Of a stretch of 11,930 nt of DNA, positions 5,771 to 11,930 are shown piece after piece. Position numbers and translations under genes: made by a program. The stretch is from an uncultured Oscillospiraceae bacterium (GTDB lineage Bacteria > Bacillota > Clostridia > Oscillospirales > Oscillospiraceae): assembly GCA_934569215.1 (NCBI GenBank), contig CAKTKF010000009.1, positions 1-11,930 on the forward strand, in the 5' to 3' direction. The notes beneath the pieces were generated by a model. It made no database searches. It worked only from the letters and a program-made list of their open reading frames with translations, and was not told where the DNA came from. Every line of letters starts with the position of its first letter. The stretch's first letter is position 1.

Positions 5771-5799
5771 TTGGCAAATCGGGAAGAGTATGGTATGAT
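5771..5799 (+). promoter_or_regulatory. Sigma-A promoter of nadE
   Basis: TTGGCA (5771-5776) and TATGAT (5794-5799) are separated by 17 nt. The predicted start near 5806 leaves a leader of about 24 nt with GGGAGG (5817-5822), 7 nt before the ATG. No NrtR or NiaR operator could be recognised by eye. Confidence 0.75.
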
Positions 5800-5829
5800 A
5801 CCCTCAGAAAAAGGTCGGGAGGAATTCCT

Positions 5830-7758
5830 ATGCTGGATTTTATCAGAATTGCCTGCGCTGTACCGGCGGTCAGGGTGGGGGACACGGCGAAAAACGCGGA
5901 GGATATCTGCGCCTATATCGAAAAAGCCGACGGGGAGCGGGCGGATATCGTCCTGTTCCCGGAGCTGGCGCTTACCGGTTATACCTGTCAGGACTTGTTC
6001 TTTCAGGACACCCTCTGGACGGGAGTTCAGCAGGGAATCCGAAAAATTGCCGACTGCACAAAAGACCACCCCAACATAACGGCGGCGGTGGGACTGCCCG
6101 TCCGGACAGGAATGCGGCTGTACAACTGCGCCGCCGTCATTTCCCGGGGAAAGATTCACGCTCTGGTGCCGAAAACCTACATTCCCAATTATAATGAGTT
6201 TTACGAAAAGCGCTGGTTTTCCTCCGGGGCGGAGGTGACGGAGGACATGGCGGAGCTTCTGGGCGAGCCTGTCCCCATTCTCCCGAGAGCCGTTTTCCGC
6301 GTTGGCGGCACGCTGCTGGGCGTGGAGATCTGCGAGGATATGTGGACGCCCCTGCCGCCGTCCACGTTTCTGGCGCTGAACGGCGCGGAGGTGATTCTGA
6401 ACCTCTCCGCCTCCAATGAGACCATCGGCAAACGCGCCTACCGCCGGGGGCTGGTGCAGCACCAGTCCGCCGCGCTGAACTGCGTCTATGCCTACTGCTC
6501 CGCCGGTTTCACGGAATCCACCCAGGACTTGATCTTCTCCGGCCAGAGCCTGATCGGGGAGGACGGAAGGCTCCTTGCCGAAACGGAGGAACCCATTGCG
6601 TCGGACTACATGCTGGTCTGCGACTGCGACCTGGGCAGAATCCGCGCCGACCGGATGAAAAACAAGGGCTTCAAGGACGCCGCCCAGCAGAATCCGGCAC
6701 GTCCCGCCGTGCTTGTTGACACCCACGCCCCGGAGCTCCGCAGCGACGGCGCAGATTATCCGCTGTCGAAGCTGCCCTTTGTCCCCACGGGAAAGCAGAA
6801 CCGCGTCCGGCGGTGCATGGAAATTTTCCACATGCAGGTGGCGGGGCTGAAACAGCGGCTGTCCATTCTGGGCAGCGCGAAAGCGGTCATCGGCATTTCC
6901 GGGGGACTGGACTCCACACTGGCGCTGTTGGTGTCCGTGGAGGCCATGCGCCAGCTGGGGCGGCCTGCGTCGGACGTCTGCGGCGTGACCATGCCCTGCT
7001 TCGGCACCTCCGACCGGACGTACAACAATTCCTGGGAGCTGATGCGCACCCTGGGAATTTCCTGCAAGGAAATCAATATCAAAGACGCGGTGAACCTCCA
7101 CTTTTCCGACATCGGCCACGACCCCGACGTCCACAACGGCACCTACGAAAATTCTCAGGCCAGAGAGCGGACGCAGATTCTCATGGACTACGCCAGTGTC
7201 GTCGGCGGCATCGTAGTGGGAACGGGGGACTTGAGCGAGCTGGCTCTCGGCTGGTGTACCTACAACGGCGACCACATGAGCATGTACGGCGTGAACGCCT
7301 CCATCCCCAAGACCCTGATCCGCTGGATGATCGACGCGATTTCGGAAATGTCCGCCTTCGCCCCCTCCCGGGCGGTGCTTCAGGACATTCTGGACACCCC
7401 CATCAGCCCGGAGCTTCTGCCCCCGGACGCCGAGGGGAAGATCGCCCAGCACACCGAGGATTTGGTCGGCCCCTACGCGCTGCATGACTTTTTCCTGTAC
7501 TATGTCCTCCGCTTCGGCTTCCGCCCCGCGAAGATCTACACCCTGGCCTGCCGGGCGTTCGCGGGAGATTTTGAGCCGGAAGTCATCAAAAAGTGGCTGA
7601 AAACCTTCTATCGCCGGTTCTTCACCCAGCAGTTCAAGCGCAGCTGCCTGCCCGACGGCGTGAAGGTCGGCTCCGTCACCCTCAGCCCAAGAGGGGACTG
7701 GCGGATGCCCAGCGACGCCAGTGCAAGGCTTTGGCTGGACGAAGTTGAGAATCTATAA
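5830..7758 (+). CDS. nadE: Glutamine-dependent NAD+ synthetase
   Basis: NadE amidates nicotinic acid adenine dinucleotide to NAD+ with ATP, taking ammonia from glutamine, the last step of NAD synthesis. The 642 residues hold two domains. The N-terminal nitrilase-type glutaminase (about 1-280) shows the Glu-Lys-Cys triad as Glu45 in LFPELALTGY, Lys115 in LVPKTYIPNYNEFYEKRWF and Cys168 in GVEICEDMW. The C-terminal synthetase (about 325-642) has the PP-loop ISGGLDST (356-363). Further on come GTGDLSELALGWCTYNGD and HMSMYGVNASIPKTL, conserved near the active site. The length matches two-domain glutamine-dependent enzymes. The start is fixed by GGGAGG at 7 nt. It is a monocistronic unit with its own promoter and terminator, convergent with the next gene. 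Confidence 0.96.
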   Translation: MLDFIRIACAVPAVRVGDTAKNAEDICAYIEKADGERADIVLFPELALTGYTCQDLFFQDTLWTGVQQGIRKIADCTKDHPNITAAVGLPVRTGMRLYNCAAVISRGKIHALVPKTYIPNYNEFYEKRWFSSGAEVTEDMAELLGEPVPILPRAVFRVGGTLLGVEICEDMWTPLPPSTFLALNGAEVILNLSASNETIGKRAYRRGLVQHQSAALNCVYAYCSAGFTESTQDLIFSGQSLIGEDGRLLAETEEPIASDYMLVCDCDLGRIRADRMKNKGFKDAAQQNPARPAVLVDTHAPELRSDGADYPLSKLPFVPTGKQNRVRRCMEIFHMQVAGLKQRLSILGSAKAVIGISGGLDSTLALLVSVEAMRQLGRPASDVCGVTMPCFGTSDRTYNNSWELMRTLGISCKEINIKDAVNLHFSDIGHDPDVHNGTYENSQARERTQILMDYASVVGGIVVGTGDLSELALGWCTYNGDHMSMYGVNASIPKTLIRWMIDAISEMSAFAPSRAVLQDILDTPISPELLPPDAEGKIAQHTEDLVGPYALHDFFLYYVLRFGFRPAKIYTLACRAFAGDFEPEVIKKWLKTFYRRFFTQQFKRSCLPDGVKVGSVTLSPRGDWRMPSDASARLWLDEVENL

Positions 7759-7763
7759 AATAT

Positions 7764-7789
7764 GCCCCCGGTTCATCAGAACCGGGGGC
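7764..7789. terminator. Bidirectional intrinsic terminator between convergent genes
   Basis: GCCCCCGGTTC (7764-7774) and GAACCGGGGGC (7779-7789) form a perfect 11-bp stem with an ATCA loop in the 47-nt gap between the nadE stop (7758) and the minus-strand gene's stop (7806). The flanks are T-rich on the minus strand (ATATTTTAT) and less so on the plus strand (GCATTGTGTATTAT). It probably ends transcripts from both sides, better for the leftward gene. Confidence 0.8.
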
Positions 7790-7805
7790 GCATTGTGTAT
7801 TATAA

Positions 7806-9050
7806 TCAGAAATCGATGGCTTCGCCGTTCAGGGTCAGGGAGTTTGCCGCGCCCAGAGTGAGGACGTAGACGGCCTCGGCTTCGCCCTTGGCGATCAGGT
7901 CGGCAAGAACGATGGTCGCCGTATGGGTGCCGTCGGTGAAGGTGATCTTCTCAATGCCCTGATTGGCGAGATATCCCAGTGCCCGGAGAGTGCCGGTGAG
8001 GATTGCGCCGTCGGCACTGGCTGTCACGGTCAGAACGCCGTCCGCGGTTTCCGCCTGGTGCTTCAGCGTGCTGCCATCCAGGTTGAGCACCCGATAGAGC
8101 GGCTCCCGCTTGTCGGGTTCTTCCTCGGTGGAAGCGGGTTTCGGAGGCTCTACCGTGCCGACGATGGTGTCCAGGACGGTTCCGTCGCCGCGTTTGCGCT
8201 CCACTTTACCGGTGGTATACAGCCCGGAGGTGTCCGGATCTATTTCACTGCCATTGATGATGTTATACCAGGCGCTACTTCCACCGTTGCCGATGGCTGC
8301 GCCGCAGCCGTCCCGTAAGTCTTCGGCTCCGCCTGCGGCTTTCACCTGGGAATCTCCGGAGATGGTGATATCCCTTCCGCTGCAGTATAATCCGCCGCCG
8401 ATGCCAGCACCGTTTATTCCGCCGTTGGCGGTGACTTCTCCGCCGGAAATGGTGATCTCACTGCCGTCGCCTTTAGCACCGCCGCCGATGCCAGCACCAT
8501 ACATCCCACCATTGGCGGTGACTTCTCCGCCGGTGATGGTGATATCGTTTCCGCTCTGTGAAAAGCCGCCGCCGATGCCTGCACCGCGCCACCCGCCATT
8601 GGCGGTCAGCTTTCCGTTGCCGCTCTCGGAGCCGATGGTCAGGTTACCGTCGTTGGACTTTTCCACACCGGCATGATTGTCGCCGCTGCTTGTAACAGTG
8701 TTGGTGCCTTCCACGTTCAGATTGACGTTGCCCTTGCCCTCAGTTTTGATTGCGGCGCTGCTGGTGCTGATATTGGTGTCCTTGATGGTCACATTGGCGG
8801 TGGTACCGTCATCCGCCTTGATGGTGATGGTGTTGTTGGTCTCCTTCCCCTTGCTGGTGATGGTGGGGTTGCTGTCCTCTGCGCTGCTTCCTCCCTGAGA
8901 GACGGTCTGGGTCGTGCCGCCCTCGGCATTTGCGGTGGCGGTGATCTCAATGCTGCCGTTTTCCAGATTCCATTCCGCGGCCAGAACCGCCGTGGGCAGG
9001 AATGCCGCGATCAGCAGCAGAGACGCAATTCGAACGATCAATTTACCCAT
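7806..9050 (-). CDS. Secreted protein with glycine-rich GAGIGGG repeats
   Basis: The 414-residue protein starts with a clear Sec signal peptide: MGKLIVR, a hydrophobic core (about 8-22) and a likely cut after AVLA (residue 24). Residues 25-140 are Thr/Asn/Ser/Gly-rich and beta-prone. Residues 148-220 hold three 29-residue repeats with the core TANGG..GAGIGGG, and a degenerate fourth unit (AAGG...GCGAAIGNGG, 238-257). Such repeats form beta-helical or solenoid folds in surface proteins of gut Clostridia. A charged Pro/Glu linker (about 301-317) precedes an Ala/Thr/Leu-rich C-terminal domain (about 318-414). No LPXTG, S-layer homology or C-terminal membrane anchor is seen, so it is probably exported or loosely attached. 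AGGAGG (9063-9058) lies 7 nt before the ATG at 9050; the in-frame extension upstream has no ribosome site. The function is not known. Confidence 0.85.
   Translation of the reverse strand: MGKLIVRIASLLLIAAFLPTAVLAAEWNLENGSIEITATANAEGGTTQTVSQGGSSAEDSNPTITSKGKETNNTITIKADDGTTANVTIKDTNISTSSAAIKTEGKGNVNLNVEGTNTVTSSGDNHAGVEKSNDGNLTIGSESGNGKLTANGGWRGAGIGGGFSQSGNDITITGGEVTANGGMYGAGIGGGAKGDGSEITISGGEVTANGGINGAGIGGGLYCSGRDITISGDSQVKAAGGAEDLRDGCGAAIGNGGSSAWYNIINGSEIDPDTSGLYTTGKVERKRGDGTVLDTIVGTVEPPKPASTEEEPDKREPLYRVLNLDGSTLKHQAETADGVLTVTASADGAILTGTLRALGYLANQGIEKITFTDGTHTATIVLADLIAKGEAEAVYVLTLGAANSLTLNGEAIDF
8391..8609 (-). repeat. In-frame 87-bp tandem repeats within the secreted protein gene
   Basis: Three units with an exact 87-bp period encode the TANGG..GAGIGGG repeats (threonines at residues 149, 178 and 207). 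On the plus strand, the shared block GGCGGTGACTTCTCCGCCGG recurs 87 bp apart near 8427 and 8514. The DNA is similar enough between units to permit recombination and length change. Confidence 0.85.
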
Positions 9051-9075
9051 ATGGTTTCCTCCTGACTGTGACGTT

Positions 9076-9097
9076 CCCGGCGGGAGTAGCCGCCGGG
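9076..9097 (-). other. 5'-UTR hairpin of the secreted protein gene
   Basis: CCCGGCGG (9097-9090) and CCGCCGGG (9083-9076) form a perfect 8-bp stem with a 6-nt loop in the leader, ending 13 nt before the Shine-Dalgarno site at 9063-9058. No U-run follows, so it is not a terminator. It may stabilise the mRNA or affect translation; the role is unproven. Confidence 0.5.
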
Positions 9098-9153
9098 GCG
9101 TGGAACAAGGCTTCCGATGTGACGCTGGTTTATGTACCATTCTGACGATTCTT

Positions 9154-9182
9154 ATTTTACCAGATATTCCCGCAAAATGCAA
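9154..9182 (-). promoter_or_regulatory. Sigma-A promoter of the secreted protein gene
   Basis: TTGCAT (9182-9177) and TAAAAT (9159-9154) on the minus strand are separated by 17 nt. Transcription would start near 9147, giving a leader of about 97 nt. The -35 box begins only 8 nt after the spoVFB stop, and no terminator is visible between them, so read-through from spoVF is also possible. Confidence 0.65.
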
Positions 9183-9189
9183 GGGGTAA

Positions 9190-9750
9190 TTACAATAGAA
9201 TGGGCTGAATCTGCCGCCCCGCCAGCGCTTCCGTCATGGCCTGGGGAATCATCGCAAAGTCCGCGACCATGCTGGTGGGCTTCTTCCCAGCGTCGTCCTG
9301 CCCGAAGGGGACAAAATAGTAGTGCTTCCGGGCGAGGAGCCTGCCGATATTCTCCGCCGCGCCCGCCAGCGCGTCGTTGCTGGACACGGCGACGAGCACC
9401 GGACGGCCGTTGCGCAGGTGACTTTTCGCCGCCATGGTCACCGGGGTGTCGGCGATGGAATGGGCGAGCTTTGCCAGGGTATTTCCGGTGCAGGGGGCGA
9501 TGATGAGGATGTCGAACAGCTTCTTTGGCCCCACCGGCTCCACCTGGGCAAGGGTGTGCAGCGGCGGCGTGCCGCAGATGGTTTCCGCCATGACGATATG
9601 CTCCCGCGCCGTCCCGAAGCGGCTGTCAACGCTATAAGCGGCGTCGGAGAAAATGGGGGTCACGTGATGCTCCCGGCTGAGCTGCTCCATAACGGGGAAC
9701 ACAATAGAATAAGTACAAAACGAGCCGCACACGGCAAATCCGATTTCCAT
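9190..9750 (-). CDS. spoVFB: Dipicolinate synthase subunit B (flavoprotein)
   Basis: SpoVFB (DpaB) works with SpoVFA in the mother cell to make dipicolinic acid, which is packed with calcium into the spore core. The 186 residues are of the flavoprotein type. Recognisable blocks are GFAVCGSFCTYS near the N-terminus, DSRFGTA, EPVGPKKLFDILIIAPCTGN, TLAKLAHSIADTPVTMAAKS, HLRNGRPV, VSSNDALAGAAENIGRLL and YYFVPFGQDDAGKKP, ending GRQIQPILL. This is the family pattern along the full length. Two starts compete. The ATG at 9756 overlaps the spoVFA stop as ATGA but has only 1 nt behind GGAGG (9762-9758). The ATG at 9750 has 7 nt and is chosen. It follows spoVFA closely and is co-transcribed. It lies 8 nt from the promoter of the secreted protein gene. 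Confidence 0.93.
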   Translation of the reverse strand: MEIGFAVCGSFCTYSIVFPVMEQLSREHHVTPIFSDAAYSVDSRFGTAREHIVMAETICGTPPLHTLAQVEPVGPKKLFDILIIAPCTGNTLAKLAHSIADTPVTMAAKSHLRNGRPVLVAVSSNDALAGAAENIGRLLARKHYYFVPFGQDDAGKKPTSMVADFAMIPQAMTEALAGRQIQPILL

Positions 9751-9752
9751 AA

Positions 9753-10508
9753 TCATTCCTCCCTGCACAAGCGAACGTAGGTTTCCGCGATCAGACGGCC
9801 GGAACTTTCCGGCATGTGGACGCCCGGCAGGCCCCGCGCCACGATGACGGAATCGTCTTCCATGCCAGTTTTGGACGCAAGGTCGATTTTCACGCAGTCG
9901 GGGTGGCACTGGGCGAGCTGTTCCCTGGTCAGGAGCCTTTCCGGCGCGGTGTTGAGAATCAGGCGGTACTTGCCCAAAGTCTCCGCCATCCGGGCGGTAT
10001 CCACCGCGGCGTAGCCCAGCCCCCGGCACATGGCGCGGTCGGCGTCCTTCCGCGCCGCGACGGTCAGATCAGCCCCCAGCGCGTGGAGAATCTGCCCAAG
10101 GCATTTCCCAATGCGCCCCCAGCCGATCACCAGCACGGGACACCGCCGCAGGGTCACGGGCAGGTAGGACAGGGCGATCTCTACGGCGCATTCGGCGGTT
10201 ATGTAGGCGTTTTCCGCCTGATATTGGGCGTCCTTCAAAAAATCGATGCACCGGCAGCCGTCCAGCGCCGGGTGGTCGAGATTCCCGCCGCAGACCGTCA
10301 CGCTTGAGGGAAGCTGCGCCAGCAGATTTTCCACACTTCCCCCCATGCGAAGCGTCCCGTCCGGTGCGAAGCTGGGAACGTCCAGCAGCACCGCGCCCAT
10401 GTCCCCACCGGGGCGCTCGGCCAGATCAACGTAGAAATTTCTCAGATATTCTCCGGCATAGCGGGCGGCCGCCGTGCCGCCGGCGCAGTAAAGCCGTTTG
10501 CCATCCAT
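9753..10508 (-). CDS. spoVFA: Dipicolinate synthase subunit A
   Basis: SpoVFA (DpaA) is the NAD(P)H-dependent dehydrogenase-like subunit of dipicolinate synthase, acting on the lysine-pathway intermediate at the dihydrodipicolinate branch. The 251 residues hold a short N-terminal domain (about 1-95), AYITAECAVEIALSYLP (101-117), then a Rossmann domain with VLVIGWGRIGKCLGQIL (125-141), TVAARKDADRAM, YRLILNTAPERLLT, KIDLASKTG and ARGLPGVHMPESSGRLIAE. Family features such as D-LAS and GLPG...P.(S/T)(S/A)G are present. Bacillus subtilis SpoVFA is longer as I recall it (close to 300 residues), and the difference lies in the N-terminal domain. Start: AAGGAG (10522-10517) is 8 nt before the ATG at 10508 but only 2 nt before an in-frame ATG at 10514, so the later one is used. 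spoVFB follows with the stop and start codons interlocked. Confidence 0.92.
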   Translation of the reverse strand: MDGKRLYCAGGTAAARYAGEYLRNFYVDLAERPGGDMGAVLLDVPSFAPDGTLRMGGSVENLLAQLPSSVTVCGGNLDHPALDGCRCIDFLKDAQYQAENAYITAECAVEIALSYLPVTLRRCPVLVIGWGRIGKCLGQILHALGADLTVAARKDADRAMCRGLGYAAVDTARMAETLGKYRLILNTAPERLLTREQLAQCHPDCVKIDLASKTGMEDDSVIVARGLPGVHMPESSGRLIAETYVRLCREE

Positions 10509-10527
10509 CGGCATCACTCCTTCCTGC

Positions 10528-10556
10528 CAGAATATGCAGGGCGTTCTCTGCTGGTG
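10528..10556 (-). promoter_or_regulatory. Possible sigma-K-type promoter of spoVFA
   Basis: On the minus strand CACC (10556-10553) and CATATTCTG (10536-10528) are 16 nt apart. This resembles the mother-cell sigma-K pattern (AC in the -35 box, CATANNNTA in the -10 box) with one mismatch at the end. spoVF is a sigma-K target in Bacillus subtilis. The start would fall almost on the Shine-Dalgarno site (10522-10517), which is unusually tight, so the call is tentative. Confidence 0.35.
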
Positions 10557-10557
10557 C

Positions 10558-10585
10558 TTGATTTTTCGGAACTTTTCTGTATAAT
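10558..10585 (+). promoter_or_regulatory. Sigma-A promoter of the DUF4364 gene
   Basis: TTGATT (10558-10563) and a perfect TATAAT (10580-10585) are 16 nt apart. A start near 10592 would leave a leader of about 16 nt carrying AAGGGGTG. It lies back to back with the tentative spoVFA promoter. Confidence 0.7.
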
Positions 10586-10607
10586 GAAAGAAAAAGGGGT
10601 GAAGCGT

Positions 10608-11150
10608 ATGCAGAGACTTGGATTTATACATGATATGATGGACGTGAAGGTGCTGATCCTGTTCGTGATGGCAAGGGTCAACTATCCCGTGAATATGCAG
10701 CAGATTTATGAGCTATGCTATCAGGACGACTGCCTGAGCTATTTCGACGTCTGCACCGCGATTCCTGAAATGGTGAAGTCCGGCCACCTGAAGCAGGTGG
10801 AGAACGATTGCTACGAGATCACGGACAAGGGCAAGGCGGACGGCTCCCTGACGGAGGATTCCATCGCCTACACGGTCAAATGCCGTGCGGACAACGCCGT
10901 CAACCGGTTCAACCGTCAGATTCGCCGTTCCAGCTTCGTCAAGACCCAGATCATCCCCCGGGATAACGGGGACTATTCCGTTGTCATGGCGCTGGATGAC
11001 GAGATGGGAAATCTGATGACGCTGGAATTGCTGGCGCCGAACCAGCGTCAGGCGGTGCGCCTGGGGAAGCTCTTTGAAAAGAAAGCGGAAGCGGTCTACA
11101 ATCTGACAATGGCGGAGCTGCTGGACGACGAGGACGAAGCGGACGATTAA
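10608..11150 (+). CDS. DUF4364 family protein, probable winged-helix regulator
   Basis: The 180-residue protein begins MQRLGFIHDMMDVKVLILFV, a signature I associate with the DUF4364 family of Clostridia. Residues about 12-80 read as a winged helix: helix DVKVLILFVMARV, helix NMQQIYELCYQ, recognition-like helix SYFDVCTAIPEMVKSG, then the wing HLKQVENDCYEITDKGKAD. Residues about 85-172 form an alpha/beta domain (VKTQIIPRDNGDYSVVMALD, LMTLELLAPNQRQAVRLGKLFEKKAEAVY), probably for dimerisation or ligand binding, and the tail is acidic (DDEDEADD). The ATG at 10608 is chosen because AAGGGGTG lies 6 nt before it; the in-frame extension upstream crosses the promoter. It is divergent from spoVFA and 76 nt before hpf, which has its own promoter. 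No target is known; DNA binding is inferred from fold resemblance only. Confidence 0.8.
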   Translation: MQRLGFIHDMMDVKVLILFVMARVNYPVNMQQIYELCYQDDCLSYFDVCTAIPEMVKSGHLKQVENDCYEITDKGKADGSLTEDSIAYTVKCRADNAVNRFNRQIRRSSFVKTQIIPRDNGDYSVVMALDDEMGNLMTLELLAPNQRQAVRLGKLFEKKAEAVYNLTMAELLDDEDEADD

Positions 11151-11153
11151 CCC

Positions 11154-11182
11154 TTGTCGGAATGGGGAAAATGTGGTATAGT
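11154..11182 (+). promoter_or_regulatory. Sigma-A-type promoter of hpf
   Basis: TTGTCG (11154-11159) and TATAGT (11177-11182) are separated by 17 nt. The start near 11189 leaves a leader of about 38 nt with AAAGGAG (11211-11217). No typical sigma-B or sigma-H boxes are evident. Confidence 0.65.
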
Positions 11183-11226
11183 AACCTTACACCGAAGAAT
11201 CGGTGAAACGAAAGGAGCTGCCGCAT

Positions 11227-11766
11227 ATGAAATTCCAGTACAGTGAGAAAAAAGTTAAGCTTCCCGGGAATGTCCACGCTTATGCCGAGAAAAAGGTTAT
11301 GAAGCTGGCGCGCTTTTTTGAGGAGGATGCGGAAGCACTCATCGTCTTTTCTGTAGAGAAGAACCAGAACAAGGTGGAGCTCACCGTTCACGGTGCGGGA
11401 ACCTGGTTCCGGGCAAGTGAAAGCACTTCGGATATGTTTGCATCCATTGATGCCGCCGTCGCCACCATTGAGGGGCAAATTCGCAAGAACAAGACCCGTC
11501 TCGCCCGCCGTCTGCGTCAGGATGCCTTTACCCGCACGGTGCAGGAGGAGACCAGCTTCGTTCCGGAGCCGGAGGAGGATGACCTCAGCCTGAAAAAGGT
11601 CAAGAGCTTCTACTTCAAGCCCATGACCCGTGAGGAAGCGGTCATGCAGATGAACTTGCTGGAACACAATTTCTTCGCGTTCCGTGACGAGGACAACGGC
11701 GGAAGCTTTGCTGTGGTGTACCGCAGAAACGATGGGGGCTACGGCCTGATCGACGACGCGGAATAA
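11227..11766 (+). CDS. hpf: Ribosome hibernation promoting factor, long form
   Basis: Long HPF binds the 30S decoding region and pairs two ribosomes into inactive 100S dimers in stationary phase or stress. The 179 residues show both domains. The N-terminal S30AE/YfiA domain (about 1-98) runs from MKFQYSEKKVKLPGNVHAYA, with SVEKNQNKVELTVHG, SESTSDMFASIDAAVATIEGQ and the basic helix IRKNKTRLARRLR. After an acidic linker (about 105-122), the C-terminal dimerisation domain (123-176) reads VKSFYFKPMTREEAVMQMNL, LEHNFFAFRDEDNGGSFAVV and YRRNDGGYGLI. The start at 11227 has AAAGGAG 9 nt before it; an in-frame GTG at 11203 lies upstream of the ribosome site and is rejected. The unit has its own promoter and terminator. 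Confidence 0.95.
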   Translation: MKFQYSEKKVKLPGNVHAYAEKKVMKLARFFEEDAEALIVFSVEKNQNKVELTVHGAGTWFRASESTSDMFASIDAAVATIEGQIRKNKTRLARRLRQDAFTRTVQEETSFVPEPEEDDLSLKKVKSFYFKPMTREEAVMQMNLLEHNFFAFRDEDNGGSFAVVYRRNDGGYGLIDDAE

Positions 11767-11777
11767 GAAAACAAGTG

Positions 11778-11813
11778 AATTTGGAAGCCTCTCCGGAGGC
11801 TTCCAAATTTTTT
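11778..11813 (+). terminator. Intrinsic terminator of hpf
   Basis: AATTTGGAAGCCTC (11778-11791) and GAGGCTTCCAAATT (11796-11809) form a perfect 14-bp stem with a TCCG loop, followed by T's to 11813. It starts 11 nt after the hpf stop and separates hpf from the next promoter. Confidence 0.9.
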
Positions 11814-11834
11814 CAGAAAATGTCAAATTTAGGC

Positions 11835-11863
11835 TTGACAAAGGGAAAGCGCCGTGGTAATAT
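11835..11863 (+). promoter_or_regulatory. Strong sigma-A promoter at the right end
   Basis: A perfect -35 TTGACA (11835-11840) and TAATAT (11858-11863) are separated by 17 nt. It drives whatever lies to the right of the window. Its -35 begins 21 nt after the T-run of the hpf terminator. Confidence 0.8.
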
Positions 11864-11905
11864 ATGCAAGCTGTTCCGAGAGGGGCGGCTGCGAAGGGAA
11901 AGCGC

Positions 11906-11930
11906 ATGCAAAGGAATTTGAAAAAGATCG
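11906..11930 (+). CDS. Possible start of an unidentified gene, cut by the window end
   Basis: An ATG at 11906 opens MQRNLKKI, with GAAGGGAA about 7 nt before it and a strong promoter at 11835-11863. Only eight codons are visible, so no family can be named. AAAGGA at 11910-11915 could instead be the ribosome site of an ATG beyond the window, and the transcript could also begin with a structured RNA. Low confidence. Confidence 0.3.

Noticed and set aside
5761..7485. 574-codon minus-strand open frame opposite nadE
   Set aside because: It is a codon-bias shadow of nadE: low-complexity Gly/His/Arg/Val-rich translation, no ribosome site, and it overlaps a secure gene.
8391..8609. CRISPR-like array
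   Set aside because: The repeats are in frame, have an 87-bp period and encode related protein units; there are no unique spacers and no cas genes.
9051..9182. Longer N-terminus for the secreted protein (in-frame codons upstream of 9050)
   Set aside because: It would cover the promoter and a UTR hairpin, has no Shine-Dalgarno site, and would bury the signal peptide. AGGAGG fits the ATG at 9050.
10984..11907. 307-codon minus-strand open frame opposite hpf
   Set aside because: It is antisense to hpf and its terminator, and its translation has no coherent domain.

Overview
The window looks like a chromosomal segment of a spore-forming member of the Clostridia, most likely an Oscillospiraceae/Ruminococcaceae-type gut bacterium. 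Coding DNA is GC-rich with A/T-rich gaps. A metK gene sits under a SAM-I riboswitch, dipicolinate synthase genes (spoVFA-spoVFB) mark a sporulator, and a DUF4364 gene and a long-form hpf fit the same group. The lineage is inferred from gene content only.

Layout. 1-3199 (minus strand): an aromatic amino acid operon in the order leader peptide, DAHP synthase, tyrA, aroB, aroA (cut by the window edge). The genes overlap by 4 nt or lie 1 nt apart. Upstream of the DAHP synthase gene lies a complete ribosome-dependent attenuator: sigma-A promoter, Shine-Dalgarno site, a 22-codon leader peptide with four Phe and four Tyr codons packed into codons 10-18, mutually exclusive RNA pairings, and an intrinsic terminator just before the DAHP synthase Shine-Dalgarno site. 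3232-4095 (minus): a rhomboid-fold membrane protein without catalytic residues and with a C-terminal Cys/His-rich tail. 4096-4346: a gap with a dense array of perfect inverted repeats. 4347-5762 (plus): promoter, SAM-I riboswitch with antiterminator/terminator, metK, terminator. 5771-7789 (plus): promoter, glutamine-dependent NAD+ synthetase, terminator shared with the convergent gene. 7806-9182 (minus): a secreted protein with 29-residue glycine-rich repeats. 9190-10556 (minus): spoVFB and spoVFA. 10558-11813 (plus): DUF4364 protein and long-form HPF, each with its own promoter. 11835-11930 (plus): a strong promoter and possibly the first codons of a gene cut by the window end.

How the parts work together. 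The aro operon makes chorismate from erythrose-4-P and PEP and commits prephenate to tyrosine. Its leader senses charged tRNA-Phe and tRNA-Tyr, and its DAHP synthase has an N-terminal ferredoxin-like domain of the kind used for feedback control, so flux is probably controlled at two levels. MetK makes SAM, which closes its own riboswitch. NadE makes NAD+. SpoVFA/B make dipicolinate for the spore core, and HPF silences ribosomes in stationary phase.

Most notable: the Phe/Tyr leader-peptide attenuator in a probable Firmicute, where a T-box or TRAP system would be the more usual expectation. Next are the inverted-repeat array between the divergent rhomboid-like and metK genes, and the rhomboid pseudoprotease with its Cys/His-rich tail.
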